The notes beneath the pieces are model-generated. The model saw only the letters and a list, made by a program, of their open reading frames with translations, had not been told where the DNA came from and did no database searches. Shown in pieces: positions 1 through 8,300 of a stretch of DNA of 64,000 nucleotides. Numbering within the stretch: the stretch's first letter is position 1; every line of letters begins with the position of its first letter. A program made the translations under genes and the position numbers. This DNA comes from Rhodobaculum claviforme (lineage in GTDB: Bacteria; Pseudomonadota; Alphaproteobacteria; Rhodobacterales; Rhodobacteraceae): the NCBI RefSeq assembly GCF_016653255.1, contig NZ_NHSD01000302.1, forward strand, positions 1 to 64,000, written 5' to 3'.

Positions 1-373
1 CCCCCGAGCCGCTGCTGGACCCGCCCGGGGTCCGGGTCAGGTCATGCGGGTTGCGGCAATCGGTCGGGTCGATGAAGGCGAACTCGGTGGTGACGGTCTT
101 GCCCAGGATGTCCGCCCCGGCGGCCCGCAGCGCAGCCACCACCGCAGCATCCGCATGCGCCGGCCCGGCCCCGTCACAGGCGCCGCTGCCGTTCCGCGTG
201 GGCAGGCCCGCGACGTCCAGCACGTCCTTCACGCCCGTGGAAACACCCGAGAGCGGGCCTTCGACTGCGTCCGGGCGAGCGAATGCCGCCTCGTCGAGGG
301 TGGTGAAGGCGCGAATGCGGGGCTCCCACTCGGCAATCCTGCGTCGCGCCGTCTCCATTCGCGGTGCAGCCAT
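1..373 (-). CDS. Amidase-signature family protein, N-terminal part (cut by window edge)
   Basis: The reverse complement reads as an open frame of 124 codons from an ATG at 373 down to base 1, with no stop before the edge. The start is preceded by AGGAGCAAGGAC, a good ribosome binding site. The protein shows the amidase-signature landmarks: GVKDVLDVAG with the candidate catalytic Lys at residue 49, GKTVTTEFAF at 91-100, and TPGGSSSGS from residue 115, which carries the first Ser of the Ser-cisSer-Lys triad. Family members hydrolyse carboxamides (amidases, GatA, allophanate or indoleacetamide hydrolases). The deciding C-terminal half lies outside the window, so the substrate is unknown. The gene is divergent from the TRAP importer, so the importer may supply its substrate; that link is inference. 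Confidence 0.85.
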   Translation of the reverse strand, partial: MAAPRMETARRRIAEWEPRIRAFTTLDEAAFARPDAVEGPLSGVSTGVKDVLDVAGLPTRNGSGACDGAGPAHADAAVVAALRAAGADILGKTVTTEFAFIDPTDCRNPHDLTRTPGGSSSGSG

Positions 374-646
374 GTCCTTGCTCCTGATTCGCTGGGGTCA
401 TCGGCCCGCAGACTGCCCCAGCCGTCGTAATTGAACACTTACTTAAGGGGGGCAAGGGGACGCCATACATTTTTGGTCGGCCGATTGGGCAAGGGGGGCA
501 GAGGTTTGCTCAAAGAGGCAGCGAAGATGAGATCGGGGCCTGTGCCAAGGTGATAATGCGTAGGAGGGCAGGGGCAGCACAGGTAATCAAACGCTTACTT
601 ACAGCGCGGGAGCCTCTCGACCCCGCCGGCTTGAAAGGACCAGAGC
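374..646. promoter_or_regulatory. Divergent intergenic region between amidase and TRAP operon, with a spaced direct repeat
   Basis: These 273 bases hold no gene. They are more AT-rich in places than the flanks and should carry promoters for both directions. A 12-base sequence, AACACTTACTTA at 434-445, recurs as AACGCTTACTTA at 590-601, in the same orientation and with one mismatch. The copies sit about 60 bases from the amidase start and about 45 bases from the TRAP start, so they could be operator copies for one regulator of both units. No regulator gene is present in the window. The GAAAGGA site just before 647 is the likely ribosome binding site of the TRAP gene. Confidence 0.45.
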
Positions 647-1657
647 ATGACCTCGTTCACCGCACGACTGTCGACCACCTTCGGCCGGACCATCGCGGCA
701 GGCGCGACGGCGCTGGCGCTGGTGACGGCACCCCTCGCGTCTGAGGCGTCCAACCTGCGCCTGCTGTCGAGCTTCGACAGCACCCAGCGCCCGACCTATG
801 CCGTTCTCGAGCGTTATCTGCAGAACCTCGACGCCATTGGGGGCGTCAGCATCACCGTGTTCGGTCCGGAATCGGTGCCGATCTTCGAGCAGCTGCAACC
901 CGTCTCGAGCGGTGCCTTCGACATGCTCTACACCCATCCGGTGTTCCACGCCGGCGAGGGCGGCCTCGCGCTGGCCGCGGACGCGATCCAGGTCGACCCG
1001 GTCGCCCGCCGCGAGAGCGGCGTCTGGGACGCCATCGACGCCTTCTATCAGGCGCGTCACAACCTGAAGCTGCTCGCGCTCATGTCGGTGAGCATGGAGG
1101 GCTACCACCTCTTCACCAAGGAGCCGCTGGGTCCGAACGGCGATCTGGCGGGCCGCAAGGTGCGCGGCACGCCCACCTATTTCGGGGTGATCGAGGCGCT
1201 GGGGGCCGAGCCGGTGGTGCTTCCGGGGTCGGAGATCTACTCGGCGCTGCAGACCGGCATCGTCGACGGCGCCGGCTGGCCCGCCGCGGGCATGCTCAGC
1301 ATGCGCCACTACGAGGTCGCCTCGTACAGGCTGCGCCCCACCTTCGGCGCAGCGACCCAGCCGGTGTTCATCAACCTCGACGCCTGGGCGCGGCTCGACG
1401 CAGATGCGCAGGCCGCGCTGCTGGAGGCGGGGCGGATCACCGAGCTGGAAATGCCCTGGGTGGGCAACGCCATTCAGGCCGAGGAGGATGCAAGGCTCGA
1501 CGAACTGGGGGTCGGCATCCAGCAGCTGTCTCCGGAAATGGCGGCAAGGGTGCAGAGTGCCTTCATCGACAGCATCTGGGCCCTCGCGGACGACTGCTGC
1601 GGAGATGCCGCCGGCGCCTTGCGCGAATTGGCCGTGACGGCTGGCCTGACCGAGTAG
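647..1657 (+). CDS. TRAP transporter substrate-binding protein (DctP family)
   Basis: A 336-residue periplasmic solute-binding protein. It has a basic N-terminus and a hydrophobic signal segment (about residues 15-35, GRTIAAGATALALVTAPLAS). The central part carries the DctP-type block GRKVRGTPTYFG followed by ALGAEPVVLPGSEIYSALQTGIVDGA. In this family the Arg of that block binds the carboxylate of the ligand. The length fits the family. Start: ATG at 647, with GAAAGGA upstream. It is followed after 4 bases by the small permease gene, and then the large permease, the classic order of a TRAP operon. The ligand cannot be read from the sequence; the divergent amidase hints at an amide or amino-acid derivative. 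Confidence 0.92.
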   Translation: MTSFTARLSTTFGRTIAAGATALALVTAPLASEASNLRLLSSFDSTQRPTYAVLERYLQNLDAIGGVSITVFGPESVPIFEQLQPVSSGAFDMLYTHPVFHAGEGGLALAADAIQVDPVARRESGVWDAIDAFYQARHNLKLLALMSVSMEGYHLFTKEPLGPNGDLAGRKVRGTPTYFGVIEALGAEPVVLPGSEIYSALQTGIVDGAGWPAAGMLSMRHYEVASYRLRPTFGAATQPVFINLDAWARLDADAQAALLEAGRITELEMPWVGNAIQAEEDARLDELGVGIQQLSPEMAARVQSAFIDSIWALADDCCGDAAGALRELAVTAGLTE

Positions 1658-1661
1658 CACC

Positions 1662-2201
1662 ATGTCGATCATGGAGCAGCAGGCAGACGACAACGCTGGA
1701 GAAGGGCTGGGGCGGCGCATCGCGCGCCGCCTCGGCCGGCTGCACGACGGGCTGACCGAGGTCGGTGTCGGGCTCGCCATGGCCGCGCTGGCGCTGATCG
1801 TGCTGGCCTATGCCTGGGAGGTGGTCGCGCGCTATTTCCTTGGCGCGCCCACGCGCTGGTCGGCCGATCTGGTCGGCTATCTTTTGTTGTTCCTGACCTT
1901 CATGGCGCTGCCCAAGGTCACGGCCTCGGGCGGGCATGTGGCGGTGACGGTGCTGCTGGAGCGGCTGTCGCCGCGGGCGCAGCTCTGGGCCGGGCGGGTC
2001 ATCGCGCTGCTCGGCGCCGTGGTCTGCCTTTTCCTGATGAAGATCTGCCTCGACGAGACGCTGCGCCAGGTCGAGCGCAACATCCGCATGATGGCCGCGC
2101 ATCCGGTGCCCAAGGCATGGATCTCGGTCTGGATCGTCTATGGGTTTGCCGGCTCGGCGCTGCATTTCCTGCGGCTCGCCGTGACGACACGAGAAGGGTG
2201 A
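1662..2201 (+). CDS. TRAP transporter small permease (DctQ family)
   Basis: A 179-residue membrane protein with four predicted hydrophobic segments, the usual DctQ layout: about residues 35-58 (VGVGLAMAALALIVLAYAW), 68-88, 105-128 and 155-172. DctQ pairs with DctM to form the sodium-driven membrane part of TRAP importers. The start at 1662 lies four bases after the stop of the binding-protein gene, so the two are probably translationally coupled. The large permease starts 10 bases downstream. Confidence 0.9.
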   Translation: MSIMEQQADDNAGEGLGRRIARRLGRLHDGLTEVGVGLAMAALALIVLAYAWEVVARYFLGAPTRWSADLVGYLLLFLTFMALPKVTASGGHVAVTVLLERLSPRAQLWAGRVIALLGAVVCLFLMKICLDETLRQVERNIRMMAAHPVPKAWISVWIVYGFAGSALHFLRLAVTTREG

Positions 2202-2211
2202 GGGGACCGCC

Positions 2212-3516
2212 ATGGCCGGACCACTGGTGTTGATCGGGGCCGCGGGCCTGCTGCTGGGGCTGTTCGTGGCGGGGGTGCCCGTCTTCCTGGCCTTCCTCGC
2301 GCTGAACACCGCGGGGGTTGCGCTGTTCATGGGGCCGCAGGCCTTCGGGATGGTGGCGAACTCCATCTTCACGACGGCGACCACCGGGACGCTCACCGCC
2401 ATCGCGCTGTTCGTGCTGATGGGCGAGATCCTGTTCCGCTCGGGCGCGGCCGAGGTGCTGTTCGACGCGGTCGACCGGCTGGTGGGGCGGATGCGCGGGC
2501 GCCAGTTCGTGCTGGCGGGGGTTCTGTCCACCGTGTTCGGCGCGTTGTCGGGCTCGAACATGGCGGTGGCGGCGCTGATGGCCCGCACGATCTTTCCGGG
2601 CATGGAGCGTCGCGGCTATGATCGAAACCTGTCCATCGGCATGATCCTGGGCGGGGCCAGCCTTGCGCCCGTGATCCCCCCCAGCGTGCTGGTGATCATC
2701 ATCGCCACGCTGGCCAAGGTCTCGGTGGCCGGTCTGCTGGTGGCTGGGGTGCTGCCGGGGCTGCTGCTGGGGGCGGCCTTCGTCGGCTATGCGCTCCTGC
2801 GCGTGCGGTTGAATCCCGATCTCGCCCCGCCGCCCGAGACCCCGGCAAAGGGCACGGCGGCGCCCGTGGGCCGGGCGCTCTTGCATTGCGTGCCCTTTGC
2901 GGGGCTCATCGTGCTGGTGGTGGGCCTGATCCTGTTCGGGATCGCCACGCCGTCCGAAAGCGCCGCGGCGGGAGTGCTGGGCGCGCTGGCGATTGCCGCC
3001 ATGTTCCGCCGGGCAAGCCTGGAGATGCTCGTCGGCGCACTTCGCAGCGCGGTGCTGCTGACGGCAATGATCCTGATCATCATGGCGTCGTCGACGCTGT
3101 TCAGCCAGCTCCTTGCCATCAGCGGCGCCTCGGCGCAGATCACCCGCTTCGTGTCGGATCTGGGCTGGCCGCCCGTTGCGATGCTGCTCGCGATGATGGC
3201 GCTGGTGTTCGTGTTCTGCCTCTTCATCGACCAGGTTGCGGTGATGCTGGTGATCATCCCGATCTACGCGCCGCTGGTCGCGCTGCTCGGTTTCGACCCC
3301 ATGTGGTTCTGGCTGCTGATGCTTCTGAATGTCACCGTGGGGGGCATCACCCCGCCTTTCGGCTATGCCATGTTCGCCTTCCGCGGAGCCGCGCCACAGG
3401 TGCCGATGGCTGCCCTCTTCGCTGCCGCCTGGCCGTTCGTGGGGCTGTTCCTCCTCGTCATGCTGATTGTCGGCCTGGTGCCCGGGCTTGCGACCTGGCT
3501 GCCGAGCCTGCTGTGA
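2212..3516 (+). CDS. TRAP transporter large permease (DctM family)
   Basis: A 434-residue polytopic inner-membrane protein, the length expected for DctM. It has the family's conserved stretches, including LSGSNMAVAALMARTIFPGM, then GGASLAPVIPPSVLVIIIATL, and the C-terminal NVTVGGITPPFGYAMFAFRG. DctM carries the transport pathway and works with DctQ and the periplasmic binding protein. The start at 2212 has a strong GAAGGGTGAGGGGA stretch upstream. It is the last gene of the three-gene operon; the next open frame lies on the opposite strand. Confidence 0.93.
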   Translation: MAGPLVLIGAAGLLLGLFVAGVPVFLAFLALNTAGVALFMGPQAFGMVANSIFTTATTGTLTAIALFVLMGEILFRSGAAEVLFDAVDRLVGRMRGRQFVLAGVLSTVFGALSGSNMAVAALMARTIFPGMERRGYDRNLSIGMILGGASLAPVIPPSVLVIIIATLAKVSVAGLLVAGVLPGLLLGAAFVGYALLRVRLNPDLAPPPETPAKGTAAPVGRALLHCVPFAGLIVLVVGLILFGIATPSESAAAGVLGALAIAAMFRRASLEMLVGALRSAVLLTAMILIIMASSTLFSQLLAISGASAQITRFVSDLGWPPVAMLLAMMALVFVFCLFIDQVAVMLVIIPIYAPLVALLGFDPMWFWLLMLLNVTVGGITPPFGYAMFAFRGAAPQVPMAALFAAAWPFVGLFLLVMLIVGLVPGLATWLPSLL

Positions 3517-3587
3517 TGGGCGCGCGTTCGCGGCCGTCCGCGTGCCGCATGGCAGCTCCGCGCTTCTCTCAGGCTTGCGGCGTTCCG

Positions 3588-3634
3588 TCACCCATCGGGT
3601 GGTGAACCCGCGATGGTGTCCATCGTCAGATGGA
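3588..3634. terminator. Possible hairpins between convergent TRAP operon and helicase remnant
   Basis: Two short perfect inverted repeats lie just after the large permease gene: CACCC-ATC-GGGTG at 3589-3601 and TCCATC-GTCA-GATGGA at 3619-3634. Neither is followed by a run of T on either strand, so factor-independent termination is weakly supported. The convergent arrangement makes a terminator here plausible. Confidence 0.25.
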
Positions 3635-4198
3635 TTGACTTCGGACGGGTGCCAGCCGGTCCCCCGGCCTTGACCAGCGCCGCCGCCCCGAGACGTTCTT
3701 CACCGCGATCGCCGCGGCCTTCTTCTGGCCGGCCAGGACGACCAGCGCCTTGCCGCGGATGACGCCGGTGTGGATCAGGTTGCGCTGCAGCTTGGCGAAG
3801 TGCCTGGTCATCACCGGGATCACCACGGCGGGATGCTCGGATCCCTGGCTCTTGTGGATCGTGGCGGCATGGGCCGGCACCAGCGTGCCGCGCTCGCCGA
3901 AGGCGAAGGGGACCGTGCGCCCGTCGAGATCGACGGCAGCCGCGCCTTCGCCTTCGTCGACGACCGTGATCATGCCGATATCGCCGTTGTGGACGTCCTT
4001 GTCGCAGTCGTTCCCGATCTGCATGACCTTGTGGCCCGGGACGACGGTCCCGCCAAAGCGCTCGATGCGCAGCGGCAGCACCTCCGAGCGCAGGCGCTTC
4101 GGGGGGGCGGGATGCCAGCCCCATACCCCCATCTGGTGCTTCGGCCGGGCCAGCGACGCGCGCAGGATCATCGCGGATTCCGAAAACAGCTCGGGCAT
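3626..4198 (-). pseudogene. RecD2-type DNA helicase, C-terminal remnant
   Basis: A 190-residue open frame from an ATG at 4198. From about residue 45 onward it matches the C-terminal part of RecD2-type superfamily 1 helicases: IERFGGTVVPGHKVMQIGND, DKDVHNGDIG, the motif V-like TIHKSQGSEHPAVVIPVM, then LQRNLIHTGVIRGKALVVLAGQKKA, which corresponds to the last helicase motif. The ATPase half (Walker A and B, motifs I-IV) is absent, so it cannot be a working helicase. Residues 1-44 (MPELFSESAMILR onward) are not recognisable as RecD2 and may mark a recombination junction. GGGGGAGG lies a few bases before the ATG, and the start overlaps an upstream stop as TGATG. I read it as a fragment left by rearrangement or an old mobile element. 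Confidence 0.7.
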
Positions 4199-4422
4199 CA
4201 AGCCTCCCCCGCGCCATTCCTGCAGGATCGCGCAGGGCAACTGGTCGCCTCCGCGACGAAGGCCTGCACCGGCTTTCTCGCGCGCGCCGCGCGGAGGGCA
4301 TCGGCCGGGTCGAACAGCCGCCGCTGACGGCTGCCCGTGGCGCAGGCGTTTCCACACGGCCCGGGCCGGGGGCTGCCGGTGGTGGCCCGCGTTCCCCTTC
4401 CGGGGCGGGGAAGGCGCCGGGG
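4199..4422 (-). other. Unassigned open stretch between adaptor gene and helicase remnant
   Basis: After the stop of the HlyD-family gene at 4423, the same minus-strand frame stays open for about 74 codons and ends in TGA at 4200-4198, overlapping the ATG of the helicase remnant as TGATG. The tail contains RRLFDPADALRAARARKP and looks protein-like, but there is no start codon or recognised family. It may be the end of a second decayed gene belonging to the same remnant. Confidence 0.25.
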
Positions 4423-5268
4423 TCAGCCGCCGTCGGGTGCGGTGAAGTCGACCTCGCACCGCAGGCCGGCGGGAAGGAGGAGATCGGCGTTCTCCAGCCG
4501 CATGACCAGGCCGAAGGTGGCGGTGGCCGCGTCGAACACCCGGTCGATGATGGTGATGGTGGCGGGCCAGGCGCCGCCGAATGGCGCCTCTGGCCGGATG
4601 GTGACCTCGCGGCCGACCTCCAGCTCGGCATAATGGGCGATGGGGGCGAAGGCCTCCACCCGCAGCACGTCGAGCCGGGCGATGGTGACCAGGTGGCCCT
4701 GCTGCGGATCGCGGAATTCCCCGGGGCTGATGAGCCGTTCGGTGACCACACCCGCGATCGGCGCGCGCAACGTCTTCTGCGCCAGCAGCGCGCGGCTCTG
4801 GTCGGCCTCGATCCCGGCGAGCGTGCGGGCAAGATGCGCCTCGTCCAGTTCCAGCCGCGCCACGGCGCGTTCGAGGCGCGATTCCTGCACCGTCGCCTCG
4901 GGTACCGCGTCGCGGGTGGCCAGGCGCTCGTTGCGGTCGAGCTGCGCCTCGAGGAAGGCCACGCGCGCCTCCAGCGAGTGGATCCGCGAAGGGTTTGCCG
5001 CCCGGGCCTCGGCCAGGGCGAGGGCGATGTCCTCCAGTGTGGAATCGAGGCGGGCGACCACGGTGCCGGCGGTGACGATGTCGCCACGCTCCACCGGGAC
5101 CTCGGCCACGATGCCCGCGACGGGCGTGGCAAGGCGCACCGTATCCTCGGGCTGGATGAGGCAACTGACCGGCGTCAGGGCCGCCGCGCCGCCCGCCGCG
5201 AGGGCCCACCCGGCCGCCAGGGCCAGCGTGCGCGCCTTGGCTGTCAAGCCGGAAAAAGGATCATGCAT
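4423..5268 (-). CDS. HlyD/RND-type periplasmic adaptor protein
   Basis: A 281-residue adaptor from the ATG at 5268 (MHDPFSGLTAKAR). A GTG at 5307 would add 13 residues but lacks a good ribosome binding site. A hydrophobic segment (about residues 14-31, TLALAAGWALAAGGAAA) fits a signal peptide or anchor. Then come a lipoyl half-motif (LATPVAGIVAEVPVERGDIV), a helical hairpin rich in Ala, Glu and Arg, the second lipoyl half (KTLRAPIAGVVTERLISPGE) and a beta-barrel. Such proteins bridge inner-membrane machinery to an outer-membrane channel. The gene is divergent from the giant gene, and two further adaptor domains are encoded downstream of that gene. A role in handling the giant protein is therefore likely, but inferred. 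Confidence 0.85.
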   Translation of the reverse strand: MHDPFSGLTAKARTLALAAGWALAAGGAAALTPVSCLIQPEDTVRLATPVAGIVAEVPVERGDIVTAGTVVARLDSTLEDIALALAEARAANPSRIHSLEARVAFLEAQLDRNERLATRDAVPEATVQESRLERAVARLELDEAHLARTLAGIEADQSRALLAQKTLRAPIAGVVTERLISPGEFRDPQQGHLVTIARLDVLRVEAFAPIAHYAELEVGREVTIRPEAPFGGAWPATITIIDRVFDAATATFGLVMRLENADLLLPAGLRCEVDFTAPDGG

Positions 5269-5326
5269 GTGGCCGGTTTCCTGCCTGCCAAGTAGCCTTG
5301 CGGTCACAGTTTCGTTTGATGTGAGC

Positions 5327-5341
5327 TTAACGGTTTGTTAA
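5327..5341. promoter_or_regulatory. TTAA-N7-TTAA palindrome (CtrA-type box) in divergent promoter region
   Basis: TTAACGGTTTGTTAA is a perfect inverted repeat (TTAAC, 5-base spacer, GTTAA). It also reads TTAA-N7-TTAA on both strands, close to the alphaproteobacterial CtrA consensus TTAA-N7-TTAAC. It lies in an AT-rich island of an otherwise very GC-rich window, between the adaptor gene (start 5268) and the giant gene (likely start 5389). TTGATG at 5316-5321 could serve as a weak -35 element toward the giant gene. Control by CtrA is inference. Confidence 0.5.
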
Positions 5342-5388
5342 TCTCGACGCCAGAGGACGCCGCATGTCGCGGCAAGGACAGTGAACCC

Positions 5389-8300
5389 GTGACGATATTC
5401 GAGGGCTTCGGTCGTCGGAGGCGCGGCGGCTTGGCGCTCTCCCGGCTTCTCAACGCGTCCAGCCTGTCCACCGCCGTCGGCGCGACTGCGGTGCCGCCGC
5501 GTCGGTCCTCGGCGCTGACCCAAAGCCTGGAGCGCGGGCTGCACCTGGAGACCTTCGAGCCGCGGATGCTGCTCTCGGCGGACCTGATCCCGGTGTCGGG
5601 CAGCATCGATTTCCCGGGGCGCACGAACCTCTACACCTTCGATCTCGCGGAGGAGCGCACGATCCTCTTCGATGCGCTCGACAACGACAGCCAGGTGCGC
5701 TGGTCGCTGACCGGCCCCGGCGGCGTGGTGGTGGCGCCGACGCCCTTCACCCAGGCCGACGGCAGCCGCGGCGGGTCGATCCTGTCGCTGGGGGCGGGCA
5801 CCTATCTGATGGAGGTGGACGCCGTCGGCGACCACCAGGCCGACTACCAGTTCCGCCTCCTCAATGTCGATAACGCGACGCCCATCGACACCGGCCGTCG
5901 AATCGACGGCGTGCTGGCCAAGGCGGGCCGCGAGACGAGCCTCTATCGATTCGAGGCGACGGCCGGCACCGAGCTCTATTTCGACGCGCTGGCGCGCACC
6001 GGAGGCGGCGCCTGGTGGGTCACCCCGGCGGAATGGACGCTGATCGACCCGGACGGCAACACCGTCTTCGGGCCGACCGCGTTTGCGCCCACCGCGGACC
6101 CCGCGCGGCTGACGGTGGCGGTGAGCGGCACCTACACCCTCGTGCTGGAGGGCCACATCCAGAACACCGAGGACGTCGCCTATGGCTTCAAGGTGGAGCG
6201 GGTCGTGGACGCGGCGCGCGACATCGCCGTGGGCGAGGCGGTGCTGGGGACGCTGACCCAGGCCGGGCAGCGCCACGCGCTGCGTTTCAGCCTGGCCGAG
6301 GACACGCGGCTCTTCTTCGATGCGCTGGCGGCCTCGACCGTCCGCTGGTCGCTGGAGGGGCCGCGCGGCACCGAGGTGAGCGGGCGCGAGACGCGCTTCT
6401 CGGACGGGCGGGACGGCGATCCGGTGCTGGACCTGATCGCCGGGGACTATGTGCTGACGATGGGCGATGCGACCGACCGGATCGGCGACTATGCCTTCCG
6501 GCTGCTGACGGCCGCGGCGGCCGAGGCGATCGGCTACGCCGAGGAGGTCACCGGCCGGCTGGGCGATGCCGGTGCCGGGGTGGCCGGGGCGCTGCGCCCC
6601 TCCGACACGCCCGTCGCGGCGGGGGGCGCGGATCAGCTGTGGACCTTCGACGGGTCGGCCCACCGGGTCCTGAGCGTGGACGACCATCCCGCACTGAACG
6701 CCGACAGCTTCACGGTGGAGCTGTGGTTGCGGGCCGAGAACGCGGGGCGGGTGCTCCTGAAGACCTCGGGACCTGCGTGGAACGACGGCTACGGGTTGTG
6801 GGTGGATGAGGGGGGCGTGCTGCACTTCTTCGCCGGCGGCGACACCGAGGCCACGCGCCTGTCCGCGCCGCTTTCGCCGGGAGATTGGGTGGGGGAGTGG
6901 GTGCATGTGGCCGCCATACGGGATGCGGAGGCGCTGCGGCTGCATGTGAACGGCATGCTGGTTGCCGAGCGGGCGGTCGCGGGCGCGCCTGCGCACAGCG
7001 CGGCGGCGGTGATGCTGGGCGACGGGCCGGCGAACTGGTGGCATCCGTCCCAGGCGCTGCGCGGGGCGGTGGACGAGCTGCGCATCTGGTCCGTGGCGTT
7101 GTCGTCCGAGGAGATCGCGGCACAGCACATGTCGCGCACGCCCGGCCCGCTGCCGGGGCTGGTGCTCGCGCTGGGGTTCGACCACGGGCCGGACGGCGAC
7201 GGCCCGGTGGACCGCGCAGGCGCCGGGCTGGTGCCGCGGTACGGCGATGCGCGCGGCACCGAGACGCGGTTGTTCCGCTTCGACGGCGCCGCGGGCGACC
7301 GGCTGGTCTTCGTGCCCGAGGGGACGACCAACATCCAGATGCGGCTGTTCGGCCCGTCCGGGCAGGCGCTGGAGTCGCGCGCGCTCAACCCCGTGGACCC
7401 GCTGGTCCTGCCCGAGGACGGCCGCTATCTGTTGCTGATCGAGGGGCGGGCGAGCGACAGCGTGCCACGCGATTTCGGCTTCCGGCTGATGCCCAGGACC
7501 ACCGCCGAGCTGACGCTGGACGTGGGCGCGGTGGTGGAGGGCGAGATCGCCACCGTGGGCGAGGCCCGCGCCTATGGCTTCGCCCTGACCGAGGCGTCGC
7601 GGCTCTATTTCGACAGCCTGACCAACCGCAGCGACATCACCTGGTCGCTGGTGGGCCCGCGCGGCACCGAGCTGTCCGGCCGGGCGTTCTCGGCCTCCGA
7701 CGCCGCGCATGTGGGCAGCGCCACCAACCCGGTGCTGGACCTGCCGCCCGGCGACTACACGCTGCTGGTGGACGGGACGGGCGCGGCCACGGGCGGCTAT
7801 GCCTTCCGGCTGTTCGATCTGGCGGGCGCACCGGTGGTGGGCCGCGACACCGATATCGAGGTGACGCTGGACCCGGCGCGGGCCTCCACCCTGCTGGCCT
7901 TCGATGCCGCGCGGGGCGACCGCATCGCCTTCGCGCAGCCTTCGGGTGATGTGCTGGGCCGGGTGATCGACCCGTTCGGGCGGATGCTGACGAGCTTCAA
8001 CCGGCTGTCCGCCCTCGGCACGCTGACGCTGCCGGCAAGCGGGCGCTACACCGTGCTGGTGGAGGGGTATGTCTGGCAAGGCGACGGGCCTGTCACGAGT
8101 GTGCTGCGGATCGTCGACCAGGGCTCTGAGGCACCCGAGGCGCTGACCGGCACCGCCCATGCCATCGGCAGCACGGTGCTGGGCACGCTGTCGGCGGCGC
8201 GGCCGACGGGGGATTATGTCTTTACCCTCGACACCGCGCGGACGCTCTATTTCGACGCGCTGTCGCCGGGGCCGTCCAACGCGGTCTGGACGCTGACCGG

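Noticed and set aside
44-434. Two overlapping plus-strand frames at the left end
   Set aside because: They are shadows of the amidase N-terminus on the minus strand, which has clear family motifs and a ribosome binding site.
599-3591. Long minus-strand frames opposite the TRAP genes
   Set aside because: The plus-strand genes have clear DctP, DctQ and DctM features; the opposite frames are His/Arg/Gln-rich without any motif.
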